The notes under the pieces are model-generated. The model was not told where the DNA came from. It was given only the letters and a program-made list of their open reading frames with translations, and did no database searches. Both the position numbers and the translations under genes were made by a program. A DNA stretch of 12,987 nt. It comes from UBA5734 sp964528645 (GTDB lineage Bacteria > Bacillota > Clostridia > Saccharofermentanales > UBA5734). The stretch covers positions 1-12,987 of the forward strand of contig CAZGSR010000054.1 of NCBI GenBank assembly GCA_964528645.1, in the 5' to 3' direction. This document shows, piece by piece, positions 6,977 to 12,987 of this stretch (the stretch's first letter is position 1; every line of letters begins with the position of its first letter).

Positions 6977-8074
6977 ATGAAAAAGATCCTGTCTATCGCC
7001 CTTTTATTGGCCCTGATGGTCTCCCTGCTGGCTGGTTGCTCCTCTGGGGCTGCCACAACAGCCGCCCCAGCTGCCACAACTGCTGCCCCGGCCGCTGGTG
7101 AAACCACCGCTGCCCCAGCCCCTTCCGGCGATGCTGGCACCTATGCCCTGATCGTCAAGAACACCGGCAATCCCTACAACGAAAAAGAAGCAGAAGGTTT
7201 CGTCAAAGCTGTGGAAGAGTTTGGTGGCAAAGTGATCGTCAAACGCCCGGCCAACCCGACCGCAGAAGACCAGATCGCCATGATCAACGAACTGGTCAGC
7301 CAGAAAGTTTCCGCCATTGCCATTGCGGCCAATGACGTCGACGCCCTCCAGCCCGCCTGCGAAAAAGCAGCTGCCGCCGGTATCAAAGTCATCTCACTCG
7401 ACTCCGCCCTCAACCCGGCCAGCCGCCTGACCCATGTCCAGCAGGCTGACCCCGTCGCCATCGGCCGCGTCCTCGTTGAAGCCGCCTTTGACATGGCTGG
7501 CGGTTCCGGCGAATTCGCCATCCTGTCTGCCACCTCCACCGCGACCAACCAGAACACCTGGATCGCCAACATGGAAAAACTCCTGAAGGAAGATGCCAAA
7601 TACAAAGACCTCAAACTGGTCAAGACCGCCTACGGTGATGACCTGCGCGACAAGAGCGTCTCCGAAACCGAAGCCCTGCTCCAGACCTACCCTGACCTCA
7701 AAGTCATCGTCGCCCCGACCACCGTCGGCATCGCCGCCGCCGCCAAAGTCGTCACCGACAAAGGCCTGGTCGGCAAAGTGAAAGTCACCGGACTCGGCCT
7801 GCCCTCCGAAATGGCTGCCTACATGACCGCTGATGGCGCTTGCCCCTACATGTTCCTCTGGAATCCGATCGACATCGGCTACCTGGCCGGCTATACCGCC
7901 AAAGCCATGGTTGAAGGCGCCACCGGTGCTATCGGCGACAAAATCGCAGCCGGCTCCCTCGGCTCCCGCGAAATCGTCACCGCCACCTCCGGCGACGGCG
8001 GCACCGAAGCCGTCCTCGGCGACCCCTTCAAATTCGATACCGCCAACATCGGCGAATGGAGCAAAGTCTACTGA
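6977..8074 (+). CDS. Sugar-binding lipoprotein of ABC transporter (RhaS/LsrB-like)
   Basis: This is an extracellular lipid-anchored binding protein of 365 residues, and it hands sugar to the importer encoded just upstream. The signal peptide begins MKKILSIALLLAL, and its lipobox LLAGC has the acylated cysteine at C21. A Thr/Ala/Pro linker (about 24-50) leads into a type I periplasmic-binding domain. Landmarks are NTGNPYNEKEAEGF, IAIAANDVDALQPACEKA, VISLDSALN, QADPVAIGR, and a C-terminal GLGLPSEMAAYMTADGACPY followed by LWNPIDIGYLAGY. That last block is characteristic of the rhamnose (RhaS) and autoinducer-2 (LsrB) binding proteins. With a RhaM-type mutarotase in the locus, a rhamnose-like ligand is favoured, but AI-2 cannot be excluded. 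AAGGAGG (6964-6970) lies 6 nt before the ATG. Its dense use of C-ending codons suggests high expression. Confidence 0.93.
   Translation: MKKILSIALLLALMVSLLAGCSSGAATTAAPAATTAAPAAGETTAAPAPSGDAGTYALIVKNTGNPYNEKEAEGFVKAVEEFGGKVIVKRPANPTAEDQIAMINELVSQKVSAIAIAANDVDALQPACEKAAAAGIKVISLDSALNPASRLTHVQQADPVAIGRVLVEAAFDMAGGSGEFAILSATSTATNQNTWIANMEKLLKEDAKYKDLKLVKTAYGDDLRDKSVSETEALLQTYPDLKVIVAPTTVGIAAAAKVVTDKGLVGKVKVTGLGLPSEMAAYMTADGACPYMFLWNPIDIGYLAGYTAKAMVEGATGAIGDKIAAGSLGSREIVTATSGDGGTEAVLGDPFKFDTANIGEWSKVY
7049..7090 (+). repeat. Tandem 21-bp repeat coding the lipoprotein linker
   Basis: Two adjacent 21-bp units (7049-7069 and 7070-7090) each encode AATTAAP, and a degenerate third TTAAP follows at residues 43-47. 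The units are nearly identical in DNA (GCTGCCACAAC at both starts). Such repeats form the flexible tether between lipid anchor and folded domain and readily vary in copy number. Confidence 0.8.
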
Positions 8075-8345
8075 TCCAGAAATAAGTGATCAAAGTCAAA
8101 ACGGAGTGGTCTTGCCCCCGGGCATATGACCCAAGTCAAGCCCAATCAACAGACGTGTTTAAGGCAATCACAAGATAAACAAAAATTGATGTCTGGTTCC
8201 TCAACCAGCAAGAGACCGCCCCCGCGATTCAGAGCGAATCTGCGGCGAGGCGGTCTCTTGTTCTGCAATGGAGTCAAGCGGAAGATGGATTGAGCGGTAA
8301 TATGGTTGGAAATGCCAATGTTCGCTCCAGGGGCAGACCGGCAAA
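8075..8345. other. Gene-free gap between convergent genes
   Basis: This 271-bp stretch lies between the lipoprotein gene and the pyrophosphatase gene, which point toward each other. Apart from the tandem stem-loops at 8193-8260, I see no open frame with a ribosome site, no tRNA-like fold and no repeat. The stretches 8075-8190 and 8265-8345 hold nothing I recognise. Confidence 0.7.
8193..8260. terminator. Tandem stem-loops, probable bidirectional terminator
   Basis: A small hairpin, CTGGTT (8193-8198), loop CCTC, AACCAG (8203-8208), abuts a large one. The large hairpin has a perfect 12-bp outer stem between 8209-8220 (CAAGAGACCGCC) and 8249-8260. Its inner stem pairs 8222-8230 with 8236-8245, with one bulged T and loop AGAGC. 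On the plus strand the big hairpin runs into TTCT (8261-8264), a weak U-tract. On the minus strand the small hairpin is followed, 6 nt on, by ATTTTTGTTT (8187-8178). It would end transcription of both converging genes. Confidence 0.75.
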
Positions 8346-9977
8346 TTATCTCAGCTGGGTTCCCAGAGCCGGGATGACTTGCTTCTTGCGGCTCATCACG
8401 CCTGGCAGGAAGAAGAAGTTGGTATCCTTCAGGTCTTCGGGGTCCAAATTGAAAGCTTGAGCCAGTTCACGCCGCAATCGGCCAGAGAAATAAAGCTGGG
8501 TGCCTTCCTTGAGAATATCCGTTTCCATAAAAAGCAACAAGTCGAATCGTTGCGCTTCGACGAGTTCGTCCATCAGCTTTGGGATCTCGGTTGTCTTGTC
8601 AGCCAGCTCGGACCCGTCCAGGCAGTTGATCTGGCTGACACCAATCTTGTAGTCACCAAGGAAGAATTCCTTGAAGTCCAGGAACAGCATTTCCTTGGGC
8701 GTCTTGTCGTAGAGATTGCTCGAAGCCCGGAACAGTTCGCGACCGTGGGCCAGAAGGTTCACGTCTGCCAGGACTGCAAGTTTCTCGGCCATCTGGACAT
8801 CCTTGCTGGTGCAGGTTGGCGATTTGAACAACTGGGTATCAGACAAGATTGCCGAGAGCATCAGGCCGGCAATTGGCGCTTCCGGCACTAGATTGCGCTC
8901 GAAAAACATGCTGGCGATGATGGTTGCAGTGCAACCAACAGGTTCGCAGCGAAAATAGACCTGGGCGTAAGTCTGGACATCGCCCAGGCGATGGTGATCA
9001 ATGATGGCCAGGATTTCTGCCTGCTCAATGCCGCGGACTGCCTGGGACCGTTCGTTATGATCGACCAACATGACTTTCTTGCGGCTGGGCTGAAGCAAAT
9101 GATAACGGGAGATCGTGCCAAGGACATGATTGTCACTGTCCACGACTGGATAACTGCGAAAACGCGTTGAGAGCATGCTTTCCCGGACATCATCGACAAA
9201 ATCTTCGCCCTTGAATACCAGCAGCTTCTCGGATTTCATGAAGACCTTGATTGGTACAGCCTGTTGTGCATACCGGATGGCATAATAGGGCCTCATGGCT
9301 GTGACGAGAATCGGCATGCCGACCTTGTCAGCCATTTCAGCAATATCCGGGGGCGGCAGTTTCGATAAGTCCGAATCCTTGCCGGCGCAAAGGACCAGGC
9401 ACGACGCACGCGATGCAACTGCCTGGCCAACAAGCTCAGTCGAGAGCTTCTCGACAAAGACATTGCTTTTGGCCGGAATTGCTTCGCGATCGGTGTACCA
9501 GAAATAAGATGCCTGGAAATATTCCGGTAGCGTTCCACTGACTTTTGCGTTCAGCATTTCAACGAGATTTTCCGAGGGGATCTCTATCGTGTGCAGGGTC
9601 TCTCCGGCAAGATCAAACTGGGCCAGGTCCCCCAGTGAGACAATGCCGGTCAGCTTGTCCTCATGATCGACAACAGGGATCGATTTGACCTTGGTCTGGC
9701 GCATCGCTTCCCAGGCTTTGCGCAAGGGCATGCAGGGAGTCAAAGGCTGAGGCGTGTCAAGCTTTAAATCCTGGATTTGTGTTCGCAAGTCACGGATCAG
9801 CGGCGGCGTGGCGATTTTGAACCGGTCCAGGATCCACTGGGTCTCCGGACTGATGCTGCCGGCTCGCATGGCTATCGCCGGCTGACCGATAGCTTGCTGG
9901 TATGCTGCAAACGCGATGGCCGAACAAATGGAGTCAGTATCAGGGTTCAAGTGTCCGGTGACAAATGTTTCAGGCAT
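8346..9977 (-). CDS. ppaC: Manganese-dependent inorganic pyrophosphatase, family II with CBS-DRTGG regulatory insert
   Basis: This cytosolic enzyme hydrolyses pyrophosphate to two phosphates. From ATG 9977 it has 543 residues. A longer TTG start (9989) is unlikely because its next bases form the GGAGG ribosome site, 5 nt before the ATG. The DHH domain shows GHLNPDTDS (8-16; H9, D13, D15), VDHNE (305-309), IIDHH (325-329) and LSDT (378-381). The DHHA2 domain carries SRKKQ (529-533). Between about 75 and 300 lie CBS 1, a DRTGG-like segment and CBS 2, as in clostridial CBS-PPases, where AMP and ADP inhibit and ATP or diadenosine polyphosphates activate. It follows the isomerase gene by 48 nt on the same strand, with a possible terminator between, so operon membership is uncertain. 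No direct link to sugar catabolism is known. Confidence 0.95.
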   Translation of the reverse strand: MPETFVTGHLNPDTDSICSAIAFAAYQQAIGQPAIAMRAGSISPETQWILDRFKIATPPLIRDLRTQIQDLKLDTPQPLTPCMPLRKAWEAMRQTKVKSIPVVDHEDKLTGIVSLGDLAQFDLAGETLHTIEIPSENLVEMLNAKVSGTLPEYFQASYFWYTDREAIPAKSNVFVEKLSTELVGQAVASRASCLVLCAGKDSDLSKLPPPDIAEMADKVGMPILVTAMRPYYAIRYAQQAVPIKVFMKSEKLLVFKGEDFVDDVRESMLSTRFRSYPVVDSDNHVLGTISRYHLLQPSRKKVMLVDHNERSQAVRGIEQAEILAIIDHHRLGDVQTYAQVYFRCEPVGCTATIIASMFFERNLVPEAPIAGLMLSAILSDTQLFKSPTCTSKDVQMAEKLAVLADVNLLAHGRELFRASSNLYDKTPKEMLFLDFKEFFLGDYKIGVSQINCLDGSELADKTTEIPKLMDELVEAQRFDLLLFMETDILKEGTQLYFSGRLRRELAQAFNLDPEDLKDTNFFFLPGVMSRKKQVIPALGTQLR

Positions 9978-9992
9978 CAGAGCCTCCAAGGG

Positions 9993-10014
9993 ATAAAATT
10001 CAGGCGGGGCCTGA
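9993..10014 (-). terminator. Short terminator-like hairpin after the isomerase gene
   Basis: On the minus strand TCAGGC (10014-10009), loop CCC, GCCTGA (10005-10000) is followed by ATTTTAT. The stem is only 6 bp and the T-run short, so it may be a leaky terminator that partly separates the isomerase from the pyrophosphatase gene. Confidence 0.5.
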
Positions 10015-10025
10015 GTTAGATCATA

Positions 10026-11534
10026 TCATATCGGAAACAGCTCCACCGCAGGAATACCCAGCAAATCTGCCACTTTCTTGAACAATCCGGCGTGGTGGCC
10101 GATGGCCATGGCGCAGTGGTGGGTGGGGGCTTCGGCAAACCAGCGTTCAAAATAGGTATCGGGATCGACGGGGAAGCGGATGGGTGTCTGCGTATTGCCA
10201 ATTTGCATGATCGGGCCATCGGTCGATTCCCCTTCGCTGATAATCAGCTTGAGACGGCCGTCGCCGGTCTGGGTGACGCCAAGCAAGGTGACCGGCCCGC
10301 GCCGGACTTTGGCTTCGACCGAGACACCGGAACCTTGTTTGCCGTGATAAAGTCCCATACCGCGCAGGATCGGCTTGCCTTCGGCAATCGCCACATGGAA
10401 CGGTCCGTCATGGCCCAGCAAGATCGTGCCGTCGATGTAGTCGGCAACCACGATTTCGGAAAAACTGCCACCGGCACCGACGGTGTCGCAAATCTTCATC
10501 GCCAGGCTGGTTTTGATATCACCTTCGCCTGCGCAGGGGATGCCGCGCGCTGTCAGCAGCGAATGACCGACGATGAACCCGCTCTGTAACTGTTCATAAG
10601 CATTGCCGGGTGCACCGTGATAGTAATAGGCCAGCGCATCGAGATCATGGGCTTTGGCCAGGCGTTCCTGGGCGGCTGCGACGCGACAGGACCACTCAAT
10701 CTGTTCAGCTGTGGGCTGGCGGGCAATCGGGTCAGCGGCAGAGTCGCCACTGATCTGGAAAAAGGCCAGAACTTCGCTTCGCTTTTGCTCGATTTCGTCT
10801 GCCGTGACCTGCTGCAGTTGCTCGTCCAGATCACACATTTCCAGGATCTGGACGTGAAGGCCGGCCTGGGCCTGGAGCATGGTCCAATCGCTGTACAGAT
10901 CGAGCATGCCGCTGTAATTATTACCCAGAAAGCCGAATCGACTCTGGCGTAGCGTGCGACGGACTTTAGCCGCCTGGACGTATTCGAAAATCTCTTTCCA
11001 GGCCCTGATCGCTTCAGGCCGGGCGGCCGTGTTTTCGTCCGTCAGGGAAATCGCCGGTGTCTCCCTTTGGCCCAGAAGGCCACTGATGACACGGAATGGT
11101 ATGCCGGCCCGGTTGAACGCGTTGGCGATTTCCGGGACCGGGCAGGCGCCGCAATGGGCGAGCCATTCGCCCGTGGTTGACTGGATATAGTTGATCCGGG
11201 CTGTGGGCTGAAGATTCAGCACCACGACAGGGGCAGGACAGATCTGGTGGACGGGCAGAACGCTGTCGCTGGTGATGTAGGTGGCACTGTGACAAAAAAC
11301 AAGGTCGACATTGGCCCGGTTGAAAGATTCTCCGGCTTCCCGGGCGCTGGCAGCACAGTCGACCAGACCAAAGAAGTGGACATCGGCCGATTCGGCAATT
11401 TGGCTGGCGATGAACTGGCCATACTCGACCAGCCGTTCGCGCAGTCCGGGAAACTGGGCCCAGTAAGCTTTCAATCCAGTGACATAAAGCCCGATCCGGG
11501 GCTTGGGAGTCGGTTTGAGGGTTGTCAGTTCCAT
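10026..11534 (-). CDS. L-fucose/L-arabinose isomerase-family protein (sugar aldose-ketose isomerase)
   Basis: This 502-residue protein probably interconverts an aldose and its ketose in the cytosol, using a divalent metal. The N-domain begins KPRIGLYVTGLKAYWAQFPG and contains DLVFCHSATYITSD (77-90). The C-domain holds the likely active-site residues: E337 in CAGEGDIKTS, an acidic DYID (365-368), H375 in LLGHDGPFH, and the C-terminal THHCAMAIGHH (471-481). These mirror the two acidic residues and two histidines of the arabinose and fucose isomerases. It is not a RhaA-type rhamnose isomerase by sequence character, and the exact substrate is unresolved. AGGAGG (11549-11544) is 9 nt before ATG 11534. 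It is divergent from the AraC regulator, which probably controls it, and lies near a RhaM-family mutarotase. Confidence 0.85.
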   Translation of the reverse strand: MELTTLKPTPKPRIGLYVTGLKAYWAQFPGLRERLVEYGQFIASQIAESADVHFFGLVDCAASAREAGESFNRANVDLVFCHSATYITSDSVLPVHQICPAPVVVLNLQPTARINYIQSTTGEWLAHCGACPVPEIANAFNRAGIPFRVISGLLGQRETPAISLTDENTAARPEAIRAWKEIFEYVQAAKVRRTLRQSRFGFLGNNYSGMLDLYSDWTMLQAQAGLHVQILEMCDLDEQLQQVTADEIEQKRSEVLAFFQISGDSAADPIARQPTAEQIEWSCRVAAAQERLAKAHDLDALAYYYHGAPGNAYEQLQSGFIVGHSLLTARGIPCAGEGDIKTSLAMKICDTVGAGGSFSEIVVADYIDGTILLGHDGPFHVAIAEGKPILRGMGLYHGKQGSGVSVEAKVRRGPVTLLGVTQTGDGRLKLIISEGESTDGPIMQIGNTQTPIRFPVDPDTYFERWFAEAPTHHCAMAIGHHAGLFKKVADLLGIPAVELFPI

Positions 11535-11584
11535 AATGGCGATCCTCCTGTCTGGTATAAAAAAATATTGGACTTGATATATTC

Positions 11585-11611
11585 AGTATAGACGGCCATA
11601 AGTGCTGTAAA
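11585..11611 (-). promoter_or_regulatory. Candidate promoter for the isomerase gene
   Basis: On the minus strand TTTACA (11611-11606) is followed after 15 nt by TATACT (11590-11585), each five of six to the housekeeping consensus. The spacer is short by two, which could make the promoter depend on an activator. The implied leader is about 45 nt. Confidence 0.5.
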
Positions 11612-11616
11612 TAGAC
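11588..11616. promoter_or_regulatory. Direct repeat ATAGAC spaced by two helical turns, candidate AraC site
   Basis: ATAGAC occurs at 11588-11593 and 11611-11616, 23 bp start to start, so on the same DNA face. AraC-family regulators commonly bind such direct half-sites beside the promoter they control. The half-site is short, so chance is quite possible. Confidence 0.3.
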
Positions 11617-11639
11617 AGGAAATTAGAGTAAAATATAAT
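11612..11639 (+). promoter_or_regulatory. Promoter for the AraC regulator gene
   Basis: TAGACA (11612-11617, five of six), a 16-nt spacer and a perfect TATAAT (11634-11639) form the best housekeeping promoter in the window. Transcription would begin near 11646, leaving a leader of about 24 nt with an AAAGG ribosome site (11657-11661) 8 nt before ATG 11670. Its -35 box directly abuts the -35 box of the opposing isomerase promoter. Confidence 0.65.
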
Positions 11640-11669
11640 AAAATTGTCATAAGCGCAAAGGTGTAGTGC

Positions 11670-12566
11670 ATGGGATTACCGGAACTTTCCTGGGAACGAG
11701 TGGCTTTGAACTGGAACGAGGCGTCCTCACGACTAAGTCCGACGCCGGGCTCGTTCACGCGCGAAAACCTGGTCTATGTCCAGGAAACTGGATATTTTGA
11801 GACCGAACCGGGCTATTTTACGGAAAGGCAAAACCTCAATTCCCTGCTTTGCATCCTGACAGTTGCTGGCCAGGGCCGGCTCAGCTATCGCGGTCAGAAC
11901 TGGTCTGTGACTGCGAACAGCCTGTTGTGGATCGATTGCCGCGACCATCATCTGTATGAGTCATGCCCGGACTCAACCTGGAAATTTTTCTGGGTCCATT
12001 TTACGGGTGCAAACAGCCTGGCTTATTACCAGACATTCAACGAGCAAACCAATGGCGGGCCTCTTGTTCGGCTGGAGTCAGCTGAAGCAAGTTCCCTGGC
12101 GGATTTGTTTGGGACTCTGATCCGACAACAGTCTAGCCATGGCTTGCCGTCAGACTTATTGTCCGCCCAGCTTCTGGTGGAGCTCATGACCCGCGCAGTC
12201 CTGCATGATCCGGGCCAGTTCGGAGCACTTCAAAACCATCATCCTGCAGTCACGACCGCGATCCATCAGATGGAGGAACACGTGGCAGGCGGACTTAGTT
12301 TGAGTGACCTTGCCCAGGTTGCCAAAGTCAGCCCCTATTACCTGATCAAATTGTTTGTTCGCCAGACCGGATTGACTCCGATGGCCTTCTGGCAGCAGAT
12401 GCGGCTGAGCGAAGCAAAAAGATTGCTGCACCAGACCGACTGGACGATCGAGCGGATTGCCGATACCGTTGGCCTGGTGCCTGCGAGCCATTTCATTGCC
12501 GTATTCCGGCGCGTCGAGGCCATCACCCCGGGCCAGTACCGCAAGCGCTGGCTCAGGGGTGGATAA
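11670..12566 (+). CDS. AraC-family transcriptional regulator with cupin-like sensor domain
   Basis: This soluble DNA-binding regulator has 298 residues. An N-terminal AraC-type cupin (about 35-120) includes GQGRLSYRGQNWSV, LLWIDCRDHHLYE and WKFFWVHFTG, the pattern of the sugar-binding arm of AraC/RhaS-like regulators. The C-terminal double helix-turn-helix (about 193-296) contains LSLSDLAQVAKVSPYYLIKL (209-228), a second helix pair around IERIADTVGLVPASHF (260-275), and ends ITPGQYRKRW (285-294). It is transcribed away from the isomerase gene from a shared 135-bp region, so it most likely activates the isomerase in response to the sugar. Its end overlaps that of the convergent mutarotase gene by 14 bp. 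Confidence 0.93.
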   Translation: MGLPELSWERVALNWNEASSRLSPTPGSFTRENLVYVQETGYFETEPGYFTERQNLNSLLCILTVAGQGRLSYRGQNWSVTANSLLWIDCRDHHLYESCPDSTWKFFWVHFTGANSLAYYQTFNEQTNGGPLVRLESAEASSLADLFGTLIRQQSSHGLPSDLLSAQLLVELMTRAVLHDPGQFGALQNHHPAVTTAIHQMEEHVAGGLSLSDLAQVAKVSPYYLIKLFVRQTGLTPMAFWQQMRLSEAKRLLHQTDWTIERIADTVGLVPASHFIAVFRRVEAITPGQYRKRWLRGG

Positions 12567-12882
12567 ACATCAGCTGCAAAGGTGGGGTTGTTCCCGTCTC
12601 TGGATCGAAATCCATGACCAGGATATCCTTCATGTATTCGTTCCAGCGGGCGACGACCGGGCTGGTTCCCTGGACCTGGGTTGCCCGCTCGATGTCATCA
12701 CATTCATAGTACCCGAACAAATCGAGTCCGGAGAGCCAGATTGAATAGTTGTGAATGCCCGCTTCGTTGAGAATGGCCGTCATTTCCGGCCAGATTTCAT
12801 CATGCCGCCTCTGGTATTCCGATTCGGTTCCGGGGAGGATGCGAGCTCGCCAGGCGAACCGCTGCAAAGATTTTCCAGACAT
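12553..12882 (-). CDS. rhaM: L-rhamnose mutarotase family protein
   Basis: This small cytosolic enzyme of 109 residues interconverts the alpha and beta anomers of a deoxy sugar, typically L-rhamnose. The catalytic block EYQRRHDEIWPEM (22-34) carries the conserved H27 and Y23. HNYSIWL (44-50), GYYECDD (57-63) and RWNEYMKDI (79-87) match the remaining conserved positions, including W80. It is slightly longer than the 104-residue E. coli RhaM. GGAGGT (12897-12892) lies 9 nt before ATG 12882. The gene converges on and overlaps the AraC gene, so it has its own promoter. Its presence is the main argument for rhamnose, but relatives act on other deoxy sugars. Confidence 0.93.
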   Translation of the reverse strand: MSGKSLQRFAWRARILPGTESEYQRRHDEIWPEMTAILNEAGIHNYSIWLSGLDLFGYYECDDIERATQVQGTSPVVARWNEYMKDILVMDFDPETGTTPPLQLMFIHP

Positions 12883-12987
12883 AAAAACCAGACCTCCATT
12901 TTCTTATGGATGCCTGGTTCCTCAAAAACAATTATAACCTGACTTTTACAGTTTAGCAGAACAAAAAGCCCCGTAAACCGAGCAAGC
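12883..12987 (-). promoter_or_regulatory. Promoter region of rhaM and possible end of an upstream minus-strand gene
   Basis: A perfect TATAAT lies on the minus strand at 12936-12931, about 50 nt before the rhaM start, but no good -35 box sits 15-19 nt upstream, which suggests an activator is needed. Further right, on the minus strand, ACGGGGC (12974-12968) runs straight into TTTTTGTTC. This looks like the 3' arm and U-tract of a terminator whose 5' arm is past the window edge. If so, another minus-strand gene ends just beyond 12987. Confidence 0.45.

Noticed and set aside
9972..9985. AGGC/GCCT pairing over the pyrophosphatase start and ribosome site, considered as a translational switch.
   Set aside because: Only four base pairs; not stable enough to claim.
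11546..11620. 8-bp inverted repeat TCCTGTCT / AGACAGGA with 59 nt between the arms.
   Set aside because: One arm is largely the isomerase ribosome site and the other overlaps a -35 box; the loop is long and the match short.
8188..12925. A 17-nt near-repeat, GATG(T/C)CTGGTTCCTCAA, at 8188-8204 and 12909-12925.
   Set aside because: With one mismatch allowed, a match of this length is expected about as often as not by chance in 13 kb; one copy is part of a terminator hairpin and the other sits at the rhaM leader.
1..12987. CRISPR arrays, insertion sequences, tRNA or rRNA genes, phage or toxin-antitoxin genes.
   Set aside because: None seen: no spaced repeats, no transposase-like protein, no inverted-repeat termini, and all sizeable genes are explained by sugar uptake, its regulation, or the pyrophosphatase.

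Overview
The window is about 13 kb of moderately GC-rich bacterial DNA. It most likely comes from a Bacillota (Clostridia-type) organism. The reasons are strong AGGAGG-type ribosome sites, a lipoprotein with a Thr/Ala/Pro-rich linker, a membrane-bound Cache/AraC (YesN-like) regulator, and a CBS-domain family II pyrophosphatase. This assignment is inferred from gene content only; no rRNA or other marker gene is present.

Layout. (1) Positions 1-1999, minus strand: a membrane-anchored AraC-type regulator split by an in-frame TAG; its DNA-binding domain runs off the left edge. (2) Positions 2000-2280: an AT-rich divergent control region with a near-perfect 24-bp palindrome and a cre-like site. 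(3) Positions 2281-8074, plus strand: a tightly packed sugar ABC importer operon. It encodes a membrane-anchored sugar-binding protein without a lipobox, a double-cassette ATPase, two RbsC/RhaP-type permeases, and, after a hairpin-rich gap, a RhaS-like lipoprotein sugar-binding protein. (4) Positions 8075-8345: a gene-free gap between convergent genes with tandem stem-loops (terminator). (5) Positions 8346-11534, minus strand: a CBS-DRTGG Mn-dependent pyrophosphatase and, upstream of it, an L-fucose/L-arabinose isomerase-family protein. (6) Positions 11535-11669: a compact divergent promoter region. (7) Positions 11670-12566, plus strand: a soluble cupin-AraC regulator. (8) Positions 12553-12882, minus strand: an L-rhamnose mutarotase (RhaM) family protein that overlaps the AraC gene tail to tail.

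How it fits together (inference). The genes describe uptake and first conversion of a deoxy- or pentose sugar such as L-rhamnose or L-fucose. The lipoprotein captures the sugar, the ATPase and two permeases import it, the mutarotase equilibrates anomers, and the isomerase makes the ketose. The kinase and aldolase for the next steps are not in the window. Each half of the locus has its own AraC-type regulator. The most interesting possibility is that the anchored binding protein (2281-3285) is not a transport component but a sugar sensor working with the divergent membrane-bound regulator. In this sequence that regulator is interrupted by one stop codon, so it is either newly inactivated, misread, or recoded.
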